Positions 40,877 to 50,058 of a stretch of 64,000 nt of DNA are shown here, in pieces. Below the pieces are notes generated by a model. It ran no database searches. It worked only from the letters and a program-made list of their open reading frames with translations, and had not been told where the DNA came from. How positions within the stretch are numbered: the first letter of the stretch is position 1; every line of letters starts with the position of its first letter. The DNA comes from Marinomonas rhizomae. GTDB lineage: Bacteria > Pseudomonadota > Gammaproteobacteria > Pseudomonadales > Marinomonadaceae. The stretch covers positions 4,030,001-4,094,000 of the forward strand of contig NZ_CP073343.1 in the NCBI RefSeq assembly GCF_024397855.1, read 5' to 3'. A program made the translations under genes and the position numbers.

Positions 40877-42331
40877 ATGGACCTCGATGTCGCCATTTTA
40901 TCTCGCATACAGTTCGCCTTTACGGTGAGCTTTCATATTATTTTCCCTAGTATCACCATTGGTTTGGCGACACTGATCGCCATTTGGGAAGGCATGTGGC
41001 TAAAAACACATAATCCTTATTACCTCCAATTGGCTAAATTCTGGATCAAACCTTTTGCGATAACCTTCGGTATGGGGGTGGTTTCTGGCATCGTTTTGTC
41101 CTATGAATTTGGCACCAACTTCTCCAAATTTTCGGAGATTACTGGCGCGGTACTTGGGCCGCTGATGGCTTACGAAGTGCTCACCGCTTTCTTCATGGAA
41201 GCCGGTTTCCTTGGCGTCATGCTATTTGGTTGGCAACGCGTTGGTCGCAAGCTGCATTTCTTCGCCACTGTCACCGTTATGATAGGTACTTGGATTTCAG
41301 CGTTTTGGATCATAGTGGCGAACTCATGGATGCAAACACCAACGGGCTACAAGATTATCGATGGCAAGTTTGAAGTAGAAAGCTGGATGGCGGTGATCTT
41401 CAATCCATCCATGCCTTATCGCCTCACTCACATGGTGGTGGCGTCATTAATTACAGCAACCTTCGTGGTAGCAGGCATCAGCGCCTATTATTTATTGAAA
41501 AAGAAAAACATTCCTTTTGCTAAAAAAGGCTTATCTATGTGCATGTGGTTTGCTTTGGTGTTAACACCGCTGCAAGCATGGATTGGCGATATGCATGGCT
41601 TAAACGTAAGAGAGCATCAGCCCACTAAATTGGCAGCGATGGAAGGCATTTGGCCTGCCGAAGAAGAAAACGTTCCGCTCTTGTTATTTGCTATGCCCAA
41701 CATGGAGACCGAATCCAACGATTATCAAGTCGGTATTCCAAACCTAGGCAGCTTGATCCTAACTCACTCTTGGGATGGCACGGTGCAAGGTCTAAAAGCG
41801 GTACCGCCTGAAGACAGACCGAATGTGCCGTTAGTGTTTTGGTCTTTCCGTGTCATGGTTGGTATTGGAGTTGGCATGATGGGCATTGCTGCGCTAGCCC
41901 TCCTACTGCGTCGTAAAGGACGCTTGTATGAGAACAAAGCGTTTCTGTCTCTCGTAACATTATTTACCCCTATGGGTGTCATTGCGGTACTGGCAGGTTG
42001 GTATGTGGTCGAAATCGGTCGCCAGCCTTGGATTGTTTATAATCTGGTTAGAACGTCCGAGATCGTATCGCCACTTCCAGCGGAACGAGTGCTCTTTACC
42101 TTAACCATGTTTGTCATCATTTACAGTCTGCTGATCGGTGTTTATCTCTACTTCATGCGCAAGCTGATTAAGAAAGGGCCGCCATCAATGGAAGCGCTAG
42201 AACAACAACTGATTGGCATGAAAGCGCCGGGCTATGCATTGGCTTGGGTAAAATCGCTAACAACGAAAGAACAGCAATTAAAAGAACAGCAAGCAAACGA
42301 TCAACCTTCACAAGCACAAGGAGATAAATGA
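40877..42331 (+). CDS. cioA: Cyanide-insensitive bd-type quinol oxidase subunit I
   Basis: 484 residues. Oxidises quinol and reduces O2 at haems b558, b595 and d in the inner membrane. Haem-ligand His is in VSFHIIFPS, the family motif GRQPWIVY is near residue 385, and there are about nine helices. The Q-loop is short and WMQTPTGYK is seen, both typical of the CIO branch and not of E. coli CydA. GGGAG lies 5 nt before the ATG. Operon with cioB and a DUF2474-like subunit. Confidence 0.95.
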   Translation: MDLDVAILSRIQFAFTVSFHIIFPSITIGLATLIAIWEGMWLKTHNPYYLQLAKFWIKPFAITFGMGVVSGIVLSYEFGTNFSKFSEITGAVLGPLMAYEVLTAFFMEAGFLGVMLFGWQRVGRKLHFFATVTVMIGTWISAFWIIVANSWMQTPTGYKIIDGKFEVESWMAVIFNPSMPYRLTHMVVASLITATFVVAGISAYYLLKKKNIPFAKKGLSMCMWFALVLTPLQAWIGDMHGLNVREHQPTKLAAMEGIWPAEEENVPLLLFAMPNMETESNDYQVGIPNLGSLILTHSWDGTVQGLKAVPPEDRPNVPLVFWSFRVMVGIGVGMMGIAALALLLRRKGRLYENKAFLSLVTLFTPMGVIAVLAGWYVVEIGRQPWIVYNLVRTSEIVSPLPAERVLFTLTMFVIIYSLLIGVYLYFMRKLIKKGPPSMEALEQQLIGMKAPGYALAWVKSLTTKEQQLKEQQANDQPSQAQGDK

Positions 42332-43341
42332 TGGATTTGGCTTTTTTCTACTTCCTTGTCTTAGGCTTTGCCATCTTTATGTACGTGCTACTCGATGGCT
42401 TCGACCTAGGGATTGGCATTCTCTACCCTTGGTTTAACCAAGAAGGCGAGCGTGATCATTTAATGCGTTCTATTTCACACGTTTGGGATGGCAACGAAAC
42501 TTGGTTAGTGTTTGGTGGTGTGGTGTTGTTTGCGGCGTTTCCCACCGCTTATGCAGGCATTACTTCGACTTTTTATCTGCCTATTATGCTGATGCTGTTT
42601 GCGTTGATCTTTCGTGGTGTGGCGTTCGAGTATCGGTTTAAGTCCGATACGTCTCGACCTTATTGGGATTTCGCCTTTAGTGCGGGTTCGGCTATCGCTG
42701 CGTTTTGCCAAGGCATGTTACTAGGATCGATTGTTCAAGGCGTACCAGTCGGTGTCGATAGCTTGTCTAGCCTACACTGGCTAACGCCCTTTTCTATCCT
42801 AACAGGCTTTTCTGTAATGGCAGGTTATGCCTTGCTAGCCGCTTGCTATCTGTTTATGAAAAGTCGCGGCCGCATTCAAGAGCACGCGGCAAAATTAGGT
42901 AAAAGACTTTTACTAATCACTATTTTAGCCATGGTCATCGTCAGCCTGTGGACGGTGGCTAACCAAGTAGACATTCGTCAACGTTGGTTCTCTGGCTTAA
43001 ATTTCTTGTGGTTATCGCCCTTGCCTATCATCACCTTAGTGGTTGCATTGTTGGCTTGGAAAGATCTAAACAGTCACGCCACAGGAACCGTTCACCATGA
43101 AAGTCGACCATTTTGGTATGCTGCCACCTTGTTTTTATTAGGCTTCGCGGGTCTTGTGGTCGGCTTGTTCCCTTATCTAATACCAAGACAATTAACCTTT
43201 ATGGAAGCCGCATCGCCTGACAGTAGCTTGCTCTTCTTGCTGCCTGGTATTTGCATCTTCGTGCCATTGATCTGCGCTTATACTTTATGGGGCTACCGTG
43301 TTTTTGCAGGCAAGGTGGAAGATTATCAGGAGGGTTACTAA
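42328..43341 (+). CDS. cioB: Cyanide-insensitive bd-type quinol oxidase subunit II
   Basis: 337 residues, about eight helices. MYVLLDGFDLGIGILYPW and HVWDGNETWLVFGGVVLFAAFP are the CydB/CioB signatures. Overlaps cioA by 4 nt (ATGA) and has AAGGAG upstream, so translation is coupled. An alternative ATG is the very next codon. Forms the heterodimer with CioA. Confidence 0.95.
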   Translation: MMDLAFFYFLVLGFAIFMYVLLDGFDLGIGILYPWFNQEGERDHLMRSISHVWDGNETWLVFGGVVLFAAFPTAYAGITSTFYLPIMLMLFALIFRGVAFEYRFKSDTSRPYWDFAFSAGSAIAAFCQGMLLGSIVQGVPVGVDSLSSLHWLTPFSILTGFSVMAGYALLAACYLFMKSRGRIQEHAAKLGKRLLLITILAMVIVSLWTVANQVDIRQRWFSGLNFLWLSPLPIITLVVALLAWKDLNSHATGTVHHESRPFWYAATLFLLGFAGLVVGLFPYLIPRQLTFMEAASPDSSLLFLLPGICIFVPLICAYTLWGYRVFAGKVEDYQEGY

Positions 43342-43478
43342 TGTCTCTAAAAAGCCTGAAAGAAAAAGCCGCCAAACTCAAATCGTGGCAATGGTTTTTG
43401 CTGCTGTACGGCATCGGTTTTATTGCAGTATTAACCGCATCTTATGGAATTAAACTGCTAATGACAGGGTTGCCTTGA
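43341..43478 (+). CDS. DUF2474/CydX-like small oxidase subunit
   Basis: 45 residues: a basic amphipathic start (MSLKSLKEKAAKLKSWQW) and one membrane helix (FLLLYGIGFIAVLTASYGI). DUF2474 proteins follow cioAB in many proteobacteria and occupy the role of CydX, which stabilises the haem-d site. Its ATG shares a base with the cioB stop (TAATG) and has AGGAGG upstream. Last gene before a strong terminator. Confidence 0.85.
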   Translation: MSLKSLKEKAAKLKSWQWFLLLYGIGFIAVLTASYGIKLLMTGLP

Positions 43479-43495
43479 GCAATACTATTCGCATA

Positions 43496-43536
43496 AAAAA
43501 GCCCCACACTTTACAACTTTAAGTGTGGGGCTTTTT
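43496..43536. terminator. Bidirectional terminator, cio operon and TRAP permease
   Basis: GCCCCACACTT and AAGTGTGGGGC form an 11-bp stem, with an A-run before and a T-run after. Ends the cio operon on the plus strand and the TRAP operon on the minus strand. Confidence 0.92.
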
Positions 43537-43570
43537 AGCATTATTCAGTAAAAGATTACGACAATAATGG

Positions 43571-45523
43571 TTACACTTTAGCCGCTTTAAGCGTATCAGT
43601 TTTCGCGCCCATGCTCGCTTTCACAAGCAAAACGGCAAACACCACCACACCCAATACTCGCGCACTGACCACGAACAAGGAAGTGTCCGTAGCAGCCGCA
43701 GGCCAAGCAATAAGTACCGCGGCAACAACATATAGTAAACGAGTTACCCAAGATAAATTCTCACGTAACCAGCCAGAAAAGCCGATGCTCATCGATGCTG
43801 TTGCCAGGGTAGCAAACAAGATCGCTGCGATCACACTCGCCGTTGTCCCAATCAATAAAATCCCCGGCATGGTCACGAATAAGAACGGAACCAAAAGCTT
43901 AACAAAACCTAGTCGCATGGATTCAACGGCCGTTTCATTCGGTTCGGCACCAGAAATTGTCGCCGCCGCGTAAGCTGCTAATGCAACAGGTGGAGTAATG
44001 GCAGACACTAAACCAAAGTAGAAAATGAACATGTGCGCCGACAGGGTTTCCATACCAAGTTGTGTCATCGCAGGCGCAACCAATACCGCGAGTAACAAAT
44101 ACGCCGCTGATGTTGGTAATCCCATACCCAAAACAAAAGACGCCAATGCGGTGAGTAATAAGACGGCCCATAAATTGCCATCACCCAGTTCAATAATCAA
44201 ACCAGACAACATCAAGCCCATACCGGTCAAATTCAGAATACCGATAATCACGCCAGCGGCTGCAACAGCCGCTACAATCGGTAGCGTCGAAGACAAGGTT
44301 TCCTTACAAGCCGCAATCAAATCGACCACATTTATACGAGTGGCTTTTTTCCAAGGACAAACGAGCAAACCAGCCAAGATCCCCATAACGGCCGCTTGGG
44401 TTGGTGATTTACCTGAAATCATTAGACCGATCAAAACCACCAGCGGAAGCAAAAGATAGCTCTTTGTTCTCAGCGTTCTTAATAACAATTGTAAGCCCGC
44501 TTCGGTATCCCTTTCTAAATTAAGGCGTCCAGCTTCTAGGCGTACTGAAATCATCAACGCCAAAATATACAAAAGTGCGGGAACCAAGGCGGCCATTGCG
44601 ACTTCGGCATAAGGAATCCCAATCATTTCTGCCATCAAGAAAGCAGCAGCCCCCATAACCGGTGGCATAATTTGCCCCGCCGAAGACGCAGCGGCTTCGA
44701 TCGCTCCAGCCAGTTTTGCGCTGTAGCCCACGCGTTTCATCAACGGAATAGTAAAAGTACCTGTGGTCACTACGTTGGCCACAGCGCTGCCATTAAGGGA
44801 GCCAAGCAATGCGCTAGACAAAGCCGCAGATAAGCCAGGGCCACCTTGTACACGTCCAGTCAAACCACGGGCCAAATCAACAAAAACCTCGCCCGTACCA
44901 ATTTTAGTTAAAATGGCACCAAACAAGCCGAATAGGAAAATATACTCAACGGCGACCCCCATTGGCACACCATAAACCCCTTCAGTCGATAACATCAGAG
45001 TTGACGTCAGACGGCTTAGATCATAGCCACCATGACCATATTTACCAGGGATCAAATAGCCAAAATACGCATAAAGAAAAGCGAGGGTCATTAAAATAAT
45101 CAACGCCCTACCTACCGCAATACGGACAAAGACAAACACCACCACAATCAGAACAATAAAGATCAACCTATCTTGCTCAACCGACATAGCGCCGCGCATG
45201 ACAATATCAATGTAGTAATGCCACAAGTAAGGCCCCGGAATTAGAGCCAATAGGGCCAATAGATAAAACACACCACGGCCCATGGCACTCTTGTATCTTA
45301 GCGCGTAAAACAGCATGGCAGCCCCCGCAACTAAAGAGAAAAACGACGATCTCAATAGCAACGCGGTAATTCCTCCATAATACGCACCATACAGCACAAG
45401 ACCGGCGATTCCAGCGGCGATCACACTAAACAATAAAGAGACTGCTAGACGTTCCTTGCCACCAGCGAATTTTGATTCAAGGAGCAAACTTTGAAAGCCA
45501 TTGCTGGAATCTGAGTTCAACAT
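43571..45523 (-). CDS. TRAP transporter fused permease (TAXI type)
   Basis: 650 residues with about 16-18 helices. The small (DctQ) and large (DctM) domains are fused, as usual for TAXI systems: four early helices, then the large domain with GLPTSAAYLLLAVLVAPAM and GAILTKIGTGEVFVDLARGLTG. Drives Na+-coupled uptake of organic acids delivered by the binding protein at 45534-46472. AGGAG lies 7 nt before the ATG. Substrate not deducible; glutamate, 2-oxoglutarate and other acids are known for the family. Confidence 0.93.
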   Translation of the reverse strand: MLNSDSSNGFQSLLLESKFAGGKERLAVSLLFSVIAAGIAGLVLYGAYYGGITALLLRSSFFSLVAGAAMLFYALRYKSAMGRGVFYLLALLALIPGPYLWHYYIDIVMRGAMSVEQDRLIFIVLIVVVFVFVRIAVGRALIILMTLAFLYAYFGYLIPGKYGHGGYDLSRLTSTLMLSTEGVYGVPMGVAVEYIFLFGLFGAILTKIGTGEVFVDLARGLTGRVQGGPGLSAALSSALLGSLNGSAVANVVTTGTFTIPLMKRVGYSAKLAGAIEAAASSAGQIMPPVMGAAAFLMAEMIGIPYAEVAMAALVPALLYILALMISVRLEAGRLNLERDTEAGLQLLLRTLRTKSYLLLPLVVLIGLMISGKSPTQAAVMGILAGLLVCPWKKATRINVVDLIAACKETLSSTLPIVAAVAAAGVIIGILNLTGMGLMLSGLIIELGDGNLWAVLLLTALASFVLGMGLPTSAAYLLLAVLVAPAMTQLGMETLSAHMFIFYFGLVSAITPPVALAAYAAATISGAEPNETAVESMRLGFVKLLVPFLFVTMPGILLIGTTASVIAAILFATLATASMSIGFSGWLRENLSWVTRLLYVVAAVLIAWPAAATDTSLFVVSARVLGVVVFAVLLVKASMGAKTDTLKAAKV

Positions 45524-45533
45524 AATGGATCTC

Positions 45534-46472
45534 CTAGTTTGCGCTTACTTCGTCATAATATTTTTTCGCGCCTGGGTGCAATGCAACAGGAGTGTGTTTT
45601 GCGGTTTCTAACGAAATTGCTTTTGCCTGTGGGTGAATTTGACCTAGCTCATCTAAATGAGAAAAAATCGCTTTGGTGATGTTGTAAATTTTGCTCTGAT
45701 CTTCTTTACCGCTTGTGAACAAAATAGCAGGATCATTAATCATCAAAACCTGTTTGGTTTGATCTGGGTAGGTTCCAGCAGGCAGAGAGTAAGCTTGGTA
45801 GAAAGGGTATTTTTGGATCAAACTATCGAGTTTATTAATATCAGCCGACAACAATTTCATGTCGGTTTGTGAGTCGAGATCAATCAAAGAGGAAGTCGGA
45901 GCACCTGCCAAAACCACTGTCGCATCAACTTGGCCGTTTACCAAGGCTTTTACCCCTTCGTTATAAGAAAGAAAACGTGGTGTGATATCGTCAAAGACAC
46001 CATATTCCTGTAACAAACGAGTTGCTAAAACCGCGGCATTACTTCCTGGAGGCCCCATGCTGACACGTTTGCCTTTCAAGCCTTCAAAGGAGTCGACTCC
46101 TTTTCCGGAAATCGTTGCGACCTGCAGCACTGCTGGATATAAATAAGCAATACCAGCCACGTCCAAAGGCCCGCTTACTTTAAATGGGCCTTGGCCATTT
46201 TTTGCTTCAAACAAAGTTGAAGAAGAAGATAATCCCATTGTCATTTGGCCCGCTGCAACGCGGTGATTGTTTTCCACAGACGCACCCGTTACTTCAGCTC
46301 GTGCCGTCGTATTGTCCATGTGTTTATTTAGAGTTTCAGAAATCCCTGCGCCAATCACATAAAACAAGCCGCCCGTTCCACCAGTTCCAATGGATACACG
46401 TTCTGCCGCTTGAACAGGGCTATTAATTAAAGTCGCACACAAGGCACTCGCTATAAGCAGTTTTTTAAACAT
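45534..46472 (-). CDS. TAXI-family TRAP solute-binding protein
   Basis: 312 residues. Signal peptide (MFKKLLIASALCATLINSPVQA, cleaved about residue 22), then VSIGTGGTGGLFYVIGAGIS, the defining TAXI motif. Start at 46472 (GGAG 6 nt upstream); the longer frame starts with TTG. Ten bp before the fused permease, so one operon. An 11-bp tandem repeat 55-76 nt upstream of the start codon is a probable response-regulator site. Confidence 0.93.
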   Translation of the reverse strand: MFKKLLIASALCATLINSPVQAAERVSIGTGGTGGLFYVIGAGISETLNKHMDNTTARAEVTGASVENNHRVAAGQMTMGLSSSSTLFEAKNGQGPFKVSGPLDVAGIAYLYPAVLQVATISGKGVDSFEGLKGKRVSMGPPGSNAAVLATRLLQEYGVFDDITPRFLSYNEGVKALVNGQVDATVVLAGAPTSSLIDLDSQTDMKLLSADINKLDSLIQKYPFYQAYSLPAGTYPDQTKQVLMINDPAILFTSGKEDQSKIYNITKAIFSHLDELGQIHPQAKAISLETAKHTPVALHPGAKKYYDEVSAN

Positions 46473-46526
46473 AGTATTCTCCAACTTATTTTTGTTTTGT
46501 TATTGCTTAGAACACTCTAGCGAGGA

Positions 46527-46548
46527 AACCTTTCATGAACCTTTCATG
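46527..46548 (-). promoter_or_regulatory. Exact 11-bp tandem repeat, candidate TctD-like regulator site
   Basis: On the minus strand CATGAAAGGTT occurs twice, head to tail with no gap. One helical turn between half-sites is the hallmark of OmpR/PhoB-family binding sites. It sits before the TAXI transporter operon and after the operon of a TctDE-like system. Confidence 0.65.
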
Positions 46549-46578
46549 GGTCTTGAATACTTCATAAAAAAATAAAAA

Positions 46579-47682
46579 CTATTGAGAAAGATTGTTAGGC
46601 TCAGCAAACATAGCATTGTCCCATTCATGATAAATAAGTTGTTTTTTGGCATCGTCTGTTTGAATAAGCAATTCTAAGCCAAGAGGAATTGGACGAAAAA
46701 TTCCATGTGGCAATTTACTCAATTCATCTCGACTATATGGACCTTTAGCCTTTGCACTTATTGGCGTAATGCCTGATTGATTAGCAAGTACATGCTGCCC
46801 TTCTGGAGACAATAAAAGATCAATGAAGCGCTTCGCCAATGTCGGCTGCTGAGCATCACGAGGAATAAATGCGGTGCGCATTATGATCGTCGTATAATCT
46901 GTCGGCATGATGGTTTTAATCCATGCATACTGTTGCGACCACTGATAGGAATAGGCGCCGACAAGATTATAAGCGATGAATATCTGGCCTTTTAAAAGCG
47001 CATTTAGCATGGAGGAAGTATCCGTATAAAGCCGAGCTTGGTGCCTCCCGAACGCTTCCAATAACCGACCATAACTACGGGATTGCTGACCGTCATAGGC
47101 CCATGTTAGATAACCCAATCCAGATTGCTCAATATTAAATAAGCCCATTTTATCGTCTAAAAGATGATTTTTATTCCGGATCAAATTCAATAACTGCTCA
47201 CGACTTTGGGGCAACTCGTCACCAGCCAGAATATCGCTGTTTATCGCCGTCACGATTGGTTCGTAGGTAAAACCAAACAACTCATTTCGCCAATGTGAGC
47301 CCTTAGGAACATTAACAAGCTCTGGCGAGTTATAACTCAAGGCGTAACCGTCGTTAGCCAACTTAAACTGAAGATCCATCGCTGGGCTAAGCATCACATC
47401 AGGTCTAACGTTAGGCTGAGAGATAAATTGCTCGTATAAATGACGAGTATTCGATTCAGTGTAATGAATGGCTACATTCGGATACTTTTCTTGGTATGCC
47501 CTAAACAATGGCTCAATTGCTTGATGATTTACAGCTCCATTAATAACAAGCACATCCTCCTGATACGTGGGTTGTTTATTCAGACTTGGAAAAGCGATAT
47601 AAGAATCTTGCCGCACGGCATCAGCAAATACCATACGACTAACCAAAATTAAACCAAGCCCTAACAGACAACTAACTTTCAT
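46579..47682 (-). CDS. Periplasmic substrate-binding protein of the two-component operon
   Basis: 367 residues. Signal peptide (about 1-20, ending VFADA), then a type II iron/thiamine/sulfate-like binding fold (VLVINGAVNHQAIEPLFRAYQEKYPNVAIHYTES, SHWRNELFGFTYEPIV, RFIDLLLSPEGQHVLANQ). No ABC permease or ATPase is nearby. Its gene overlaps the kinase 3' end by 11 nt, so it probably serves as the sensor's ligand-binding partner rather than a transporter subunit. Inference from position. Confidence 0.85.
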   Translation of the reverse strand: MKVSCLLGLGLILVSRMVFADAVRQDSYIAFPSLNKQPTYQEDVLVINGAVNHQAIEPLFRAYQEKYPNVAIHYTESNTRHLYEQFISQPNVRPDVMLSPAMDLQFKLANDGYALSYNSPELVNVPKGSHWRNELFGFTYEPIVTAINSDILAGDELPQSREQLLNLIRNKNHLLDDKMGLFNIEQSGLGYLTWAYDGQQSRSYGRLLEAFGRHQARLYTDTSSMLNALLKGQIFIAYNLVGAYSYQWSQQYAWIKTIMPTDYTTIIMRTAFIPRDAQQPTLAKRFIDLLLSPEGQHVLANQSGITPISAKAKGPYSRDELSKLPHGIFRPIPLGLELLIQTDDAKKQLIYHEWDNAMFAEPNNLSQ

Positions 47683-49102
47683 ACGACAGTCCTTTTCGTT
47701 GAGGGAAAATGACTTCTACAATTAATCCGGTTGGCTGATTGTCTTTTAAGTGAAATCTAGCGTCATGGTGTTCCGCCACGTCTTTAGCAATAGATAAACC
47801 GATTCCGGAACCTGATGCGAAATTGTCAGGACTACGATAAAAGTACTCGAAAATATGCTCCTTATCCTGATCCGGTACACCCACTCCTTGGTCTCGAATT
47901 TGTAGCACAATTAAGGGGACGGATTGTTCAAAAACAATCATCAACTCAACTTCCACCACACCACCTTTTGGGCTGTATTTAATGGCATTTTCGATGACAT
48001 TTTGCAGCATTTGCTTGAGTGCAAACTCATCTCCATTAATTGTTGCTTGGATATCGCCAACGTATTCAATCTCCACTTCTCGCTCTAACGCCCAAACCAC
48101 CAGCTCACGGCAAGTTTCTTTGATCACATAGTCCAAAGACACAGGGCTAAAAGGATGACTCTGATAACGATGTGTCAACGTAGCGCGACTAAGAAGCTGA
48201 TTGACCGTATTGGTCAATAGGTTACTGCTTTCTAAAATATGCTGTAGTTGCTTTTGCCGTAACACTTCATCGGTTTCATCTATTGCGTTTTGCGCCTGTG
48301 AATTTAGACCAGCCAAAGGCGTACGGATCTGATGGGCCGCTTCTGCTGTAAAACGTTTTAGTCGGTTTAACGTGCTATCCAGCTGGGCCATAAAATAATT
48401 AATGCTTTTTAGTAATGGCGCTATCTCACTGGGCACATTCGCATCTAAAGGAGACAGCTCTTGAGACGAGCGCTCAGTAATGGCTTGCTTGATCGTTTGC
48501 AAGGGTTGTAATACTCGCCAAATAACAAAAAGTAATAGAAGTAACGTGATGAAGAAAAATAAGGTTACAAATTGCAATGCCATTTGGCTGATTTCCGTCG
48601 CCGCAGCACGTCGAGCATCCAATGTTTGTCCGACGATGATAAAAACATCGTTAACACTGTCTCCCTCTAACAAGCGTTTCCCTAACGCAATAAATCGCAC
48701 CATCTCATCGTGATACATAGCTTCATAATAAATAGGAATAAATTTTTCTTTCTCGCTGGATTGCTGAAGCAACTGGGTAAACGGAATATTAGGAAGATCG
48801 TTATAACCTGTCAGCACCTGATATTGTCCATTCATAATGGAATAAAAGGCGCGATCTGAGGTAGATAAGGCTAAGGTTTCAAATGCCGAAACGGGCAAAT
48901 CGATAAAATACTGCGAATCCAATATGTTGATATTTTCGGCCATCTGTAAAGCAGAGCCATAAAGAAGCCGATCATAAGACTCTTTCGCCGCTCTATTTGC
49001 ATAAATATGCGCACTCCAAAGAGCCACTGCGTTAATCACTATCAACACTGTCGCAACCATTAGAATCAATTGCCGGCGAATCGAGGTAGTTGCCTTAGCC
49101 AT
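47672..49102 (-). CDS. TctE-like sensor histidine kinase
   Basis: 476 residues. N-terminal helix (about 11-32), periplasmic domain of about 135 residues, second helix (about 174-195), HAMP, HisKA with His257 in AEAAHQIRTPLAG, and HATPase with GSGIGLSIAKDV. The ATG at 49102 overlaps the regulator stop by 8 nt. The small sensor domain is like TctE/QseC types that detect carboxylates. Phosphorylates the regulator upstream; the binding protein downstream may report the ligand. Confidence 0.92.
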   Translation of the reverse strand: MAKATTSIRRQLILMVATVLIVINAVALWSAHIYANRAAKESYDRLLYGSALQMAENINILDSQYFIDLPVSAFETLALSTSDRAFYSIMNGQYQVLTGYNDLPNIPFTQLLQQSSEKEKFIPIYYEAMYHDEMVRFIALGKRLLEGDSVNDVFIIVGQTLDARRAAATEISQMALQFVTLFFFITLLLLLFVIWRVLQPLQTIKQAITERSSQELSPLDANVPSEIAPLLKSINYFMAQLDSTLNRLKRFTAEAAHQIRTPLAGLNSQAQNAIDETDEVLRQKQLQHILESSNLLTNTVNQLLSRATLTHRYQSHPFSPVSLDYVIKETCRELVVWALEREVEIEYVGDIQATINGDEFALKQMLQNVIENAIKYSPKGGVVEVELMIVFEQSVPLIVLQIRDQGVGVPDQDKEHIFEYFYRSPDNFASGSGIGLSIAKDVAEHHDARFHLKDNQPTGLIVEVIFPQRKGLSYES

Positions 49103-49766
49103 GATGCTTTTCCAACAAGTAGCCAAGGCCTCGAATGGTTCTGATGTTGATGTCACTGCTTTGCAGAGACTTCCTCAAACGAGCTACGTAAATTTCAATG
49201 ACACTAGGGTTCGGGTTTTCATTAAAATTATAAATATGTTCTATCAAGACTTCTTTGCTTAACACTCTTCCGGTGTGGCTGATGAACACTTCTAATAAAC
49301 GAAACTCTCGCTGCTTTAACTCGACCAGGTGATCGCCAATAGTCACAGTGCATGCTTGCAGGTCTAAACTAACATTGCCGTATTCTATCGTATTTTGTGC
49401 TTGCCCTTGGCTACGACGGAGCAAAGCACGACAACGAGCTTCAAGCTCACCAAAGTCCACGGGCTTGGTCATATAATCATCAGCACCTAGATCCAAAAGC
49501 TCTATGCGATCTTTTACTTCATCACGGGCAGTCAGCACAATCACCGGCGTATTAGAGTGTTTTTTTCGAAGCGTTTGTAATATTTGAGCCCCTGTCATAT
49601 CCGGCAAATTTAGATCCAATAGCATGAGATCGTATTCTTGCAATGCCAACATTTGATTTGCCTGTAAACCAGTTTGCGCAAGATCAAGACCATGCCCCAT
49701 TCGACTGATTCTTTGGCTAATGGCTTCGCCTAAAATACGATCATCTTCTACTACTAAAATACGCAT
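49095..49766 (-). CDS. TctD-like OmpR-family response regulator
   Basis: 223 residues. Receiver with phospho-acceptor Asp51 (LMLLDLNLPDM) and Lys in DDYMTKPVDFGELEA, then a winged helix DNA-binding domain (LLEVFISHTGRVLSKEVLIEHIYN, IRTIRGLGYLLEK). First gene of the regulator-kinase-binding protein operon. The likely target is the TRAP-TAXI operon downstream via the 11-bp tandem repeat at 46527-46548. Confidence 0.94.
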   Translation of the reverse strand: MRILVVEDDRILGEAISQRISRMGHGLDLAQTGLQANQMLALQEYDLMLLDLNLPDMTGAQILQTLRKKHSNTPVIVLTARDEVKDRIELLDLGADDYMTKPVDFGELEARCRALLRRSQGQAQNTIEYGNVSLDLQACTVTIGDHLVELKQREFRLLEVFISHTGRVLSKEVLIEHIYNFNENPNPSVIEIYVARLRKSLQSSDINIRTIRGLGYLLEKHHG

Positions 49767-50058
49767 GATACTGATGCTCTTGTGACTTCTTTATTGTTAT
49801 AGGGCAGATTGAATGTGCGGTACTCGGTTTGCACTCGGAACCTTGTCAATTTAGACTATATTCCAACATGAATGAATGGACTATCACTTCTATTAATGGA
49901 TTTGCTGAAAAATGAATACCGTGTATGTCTCAACAATAAGAGACTCTCATGATCTGTGTTCTCCATTCTTCCTTTATCTGTCCATGTGCAAGCTTATCGA
50001 AAACACGTAAAGTAGTTGGCTTATTTTCGCCTCACTATGACAAAGTTAAGGACTCAAC

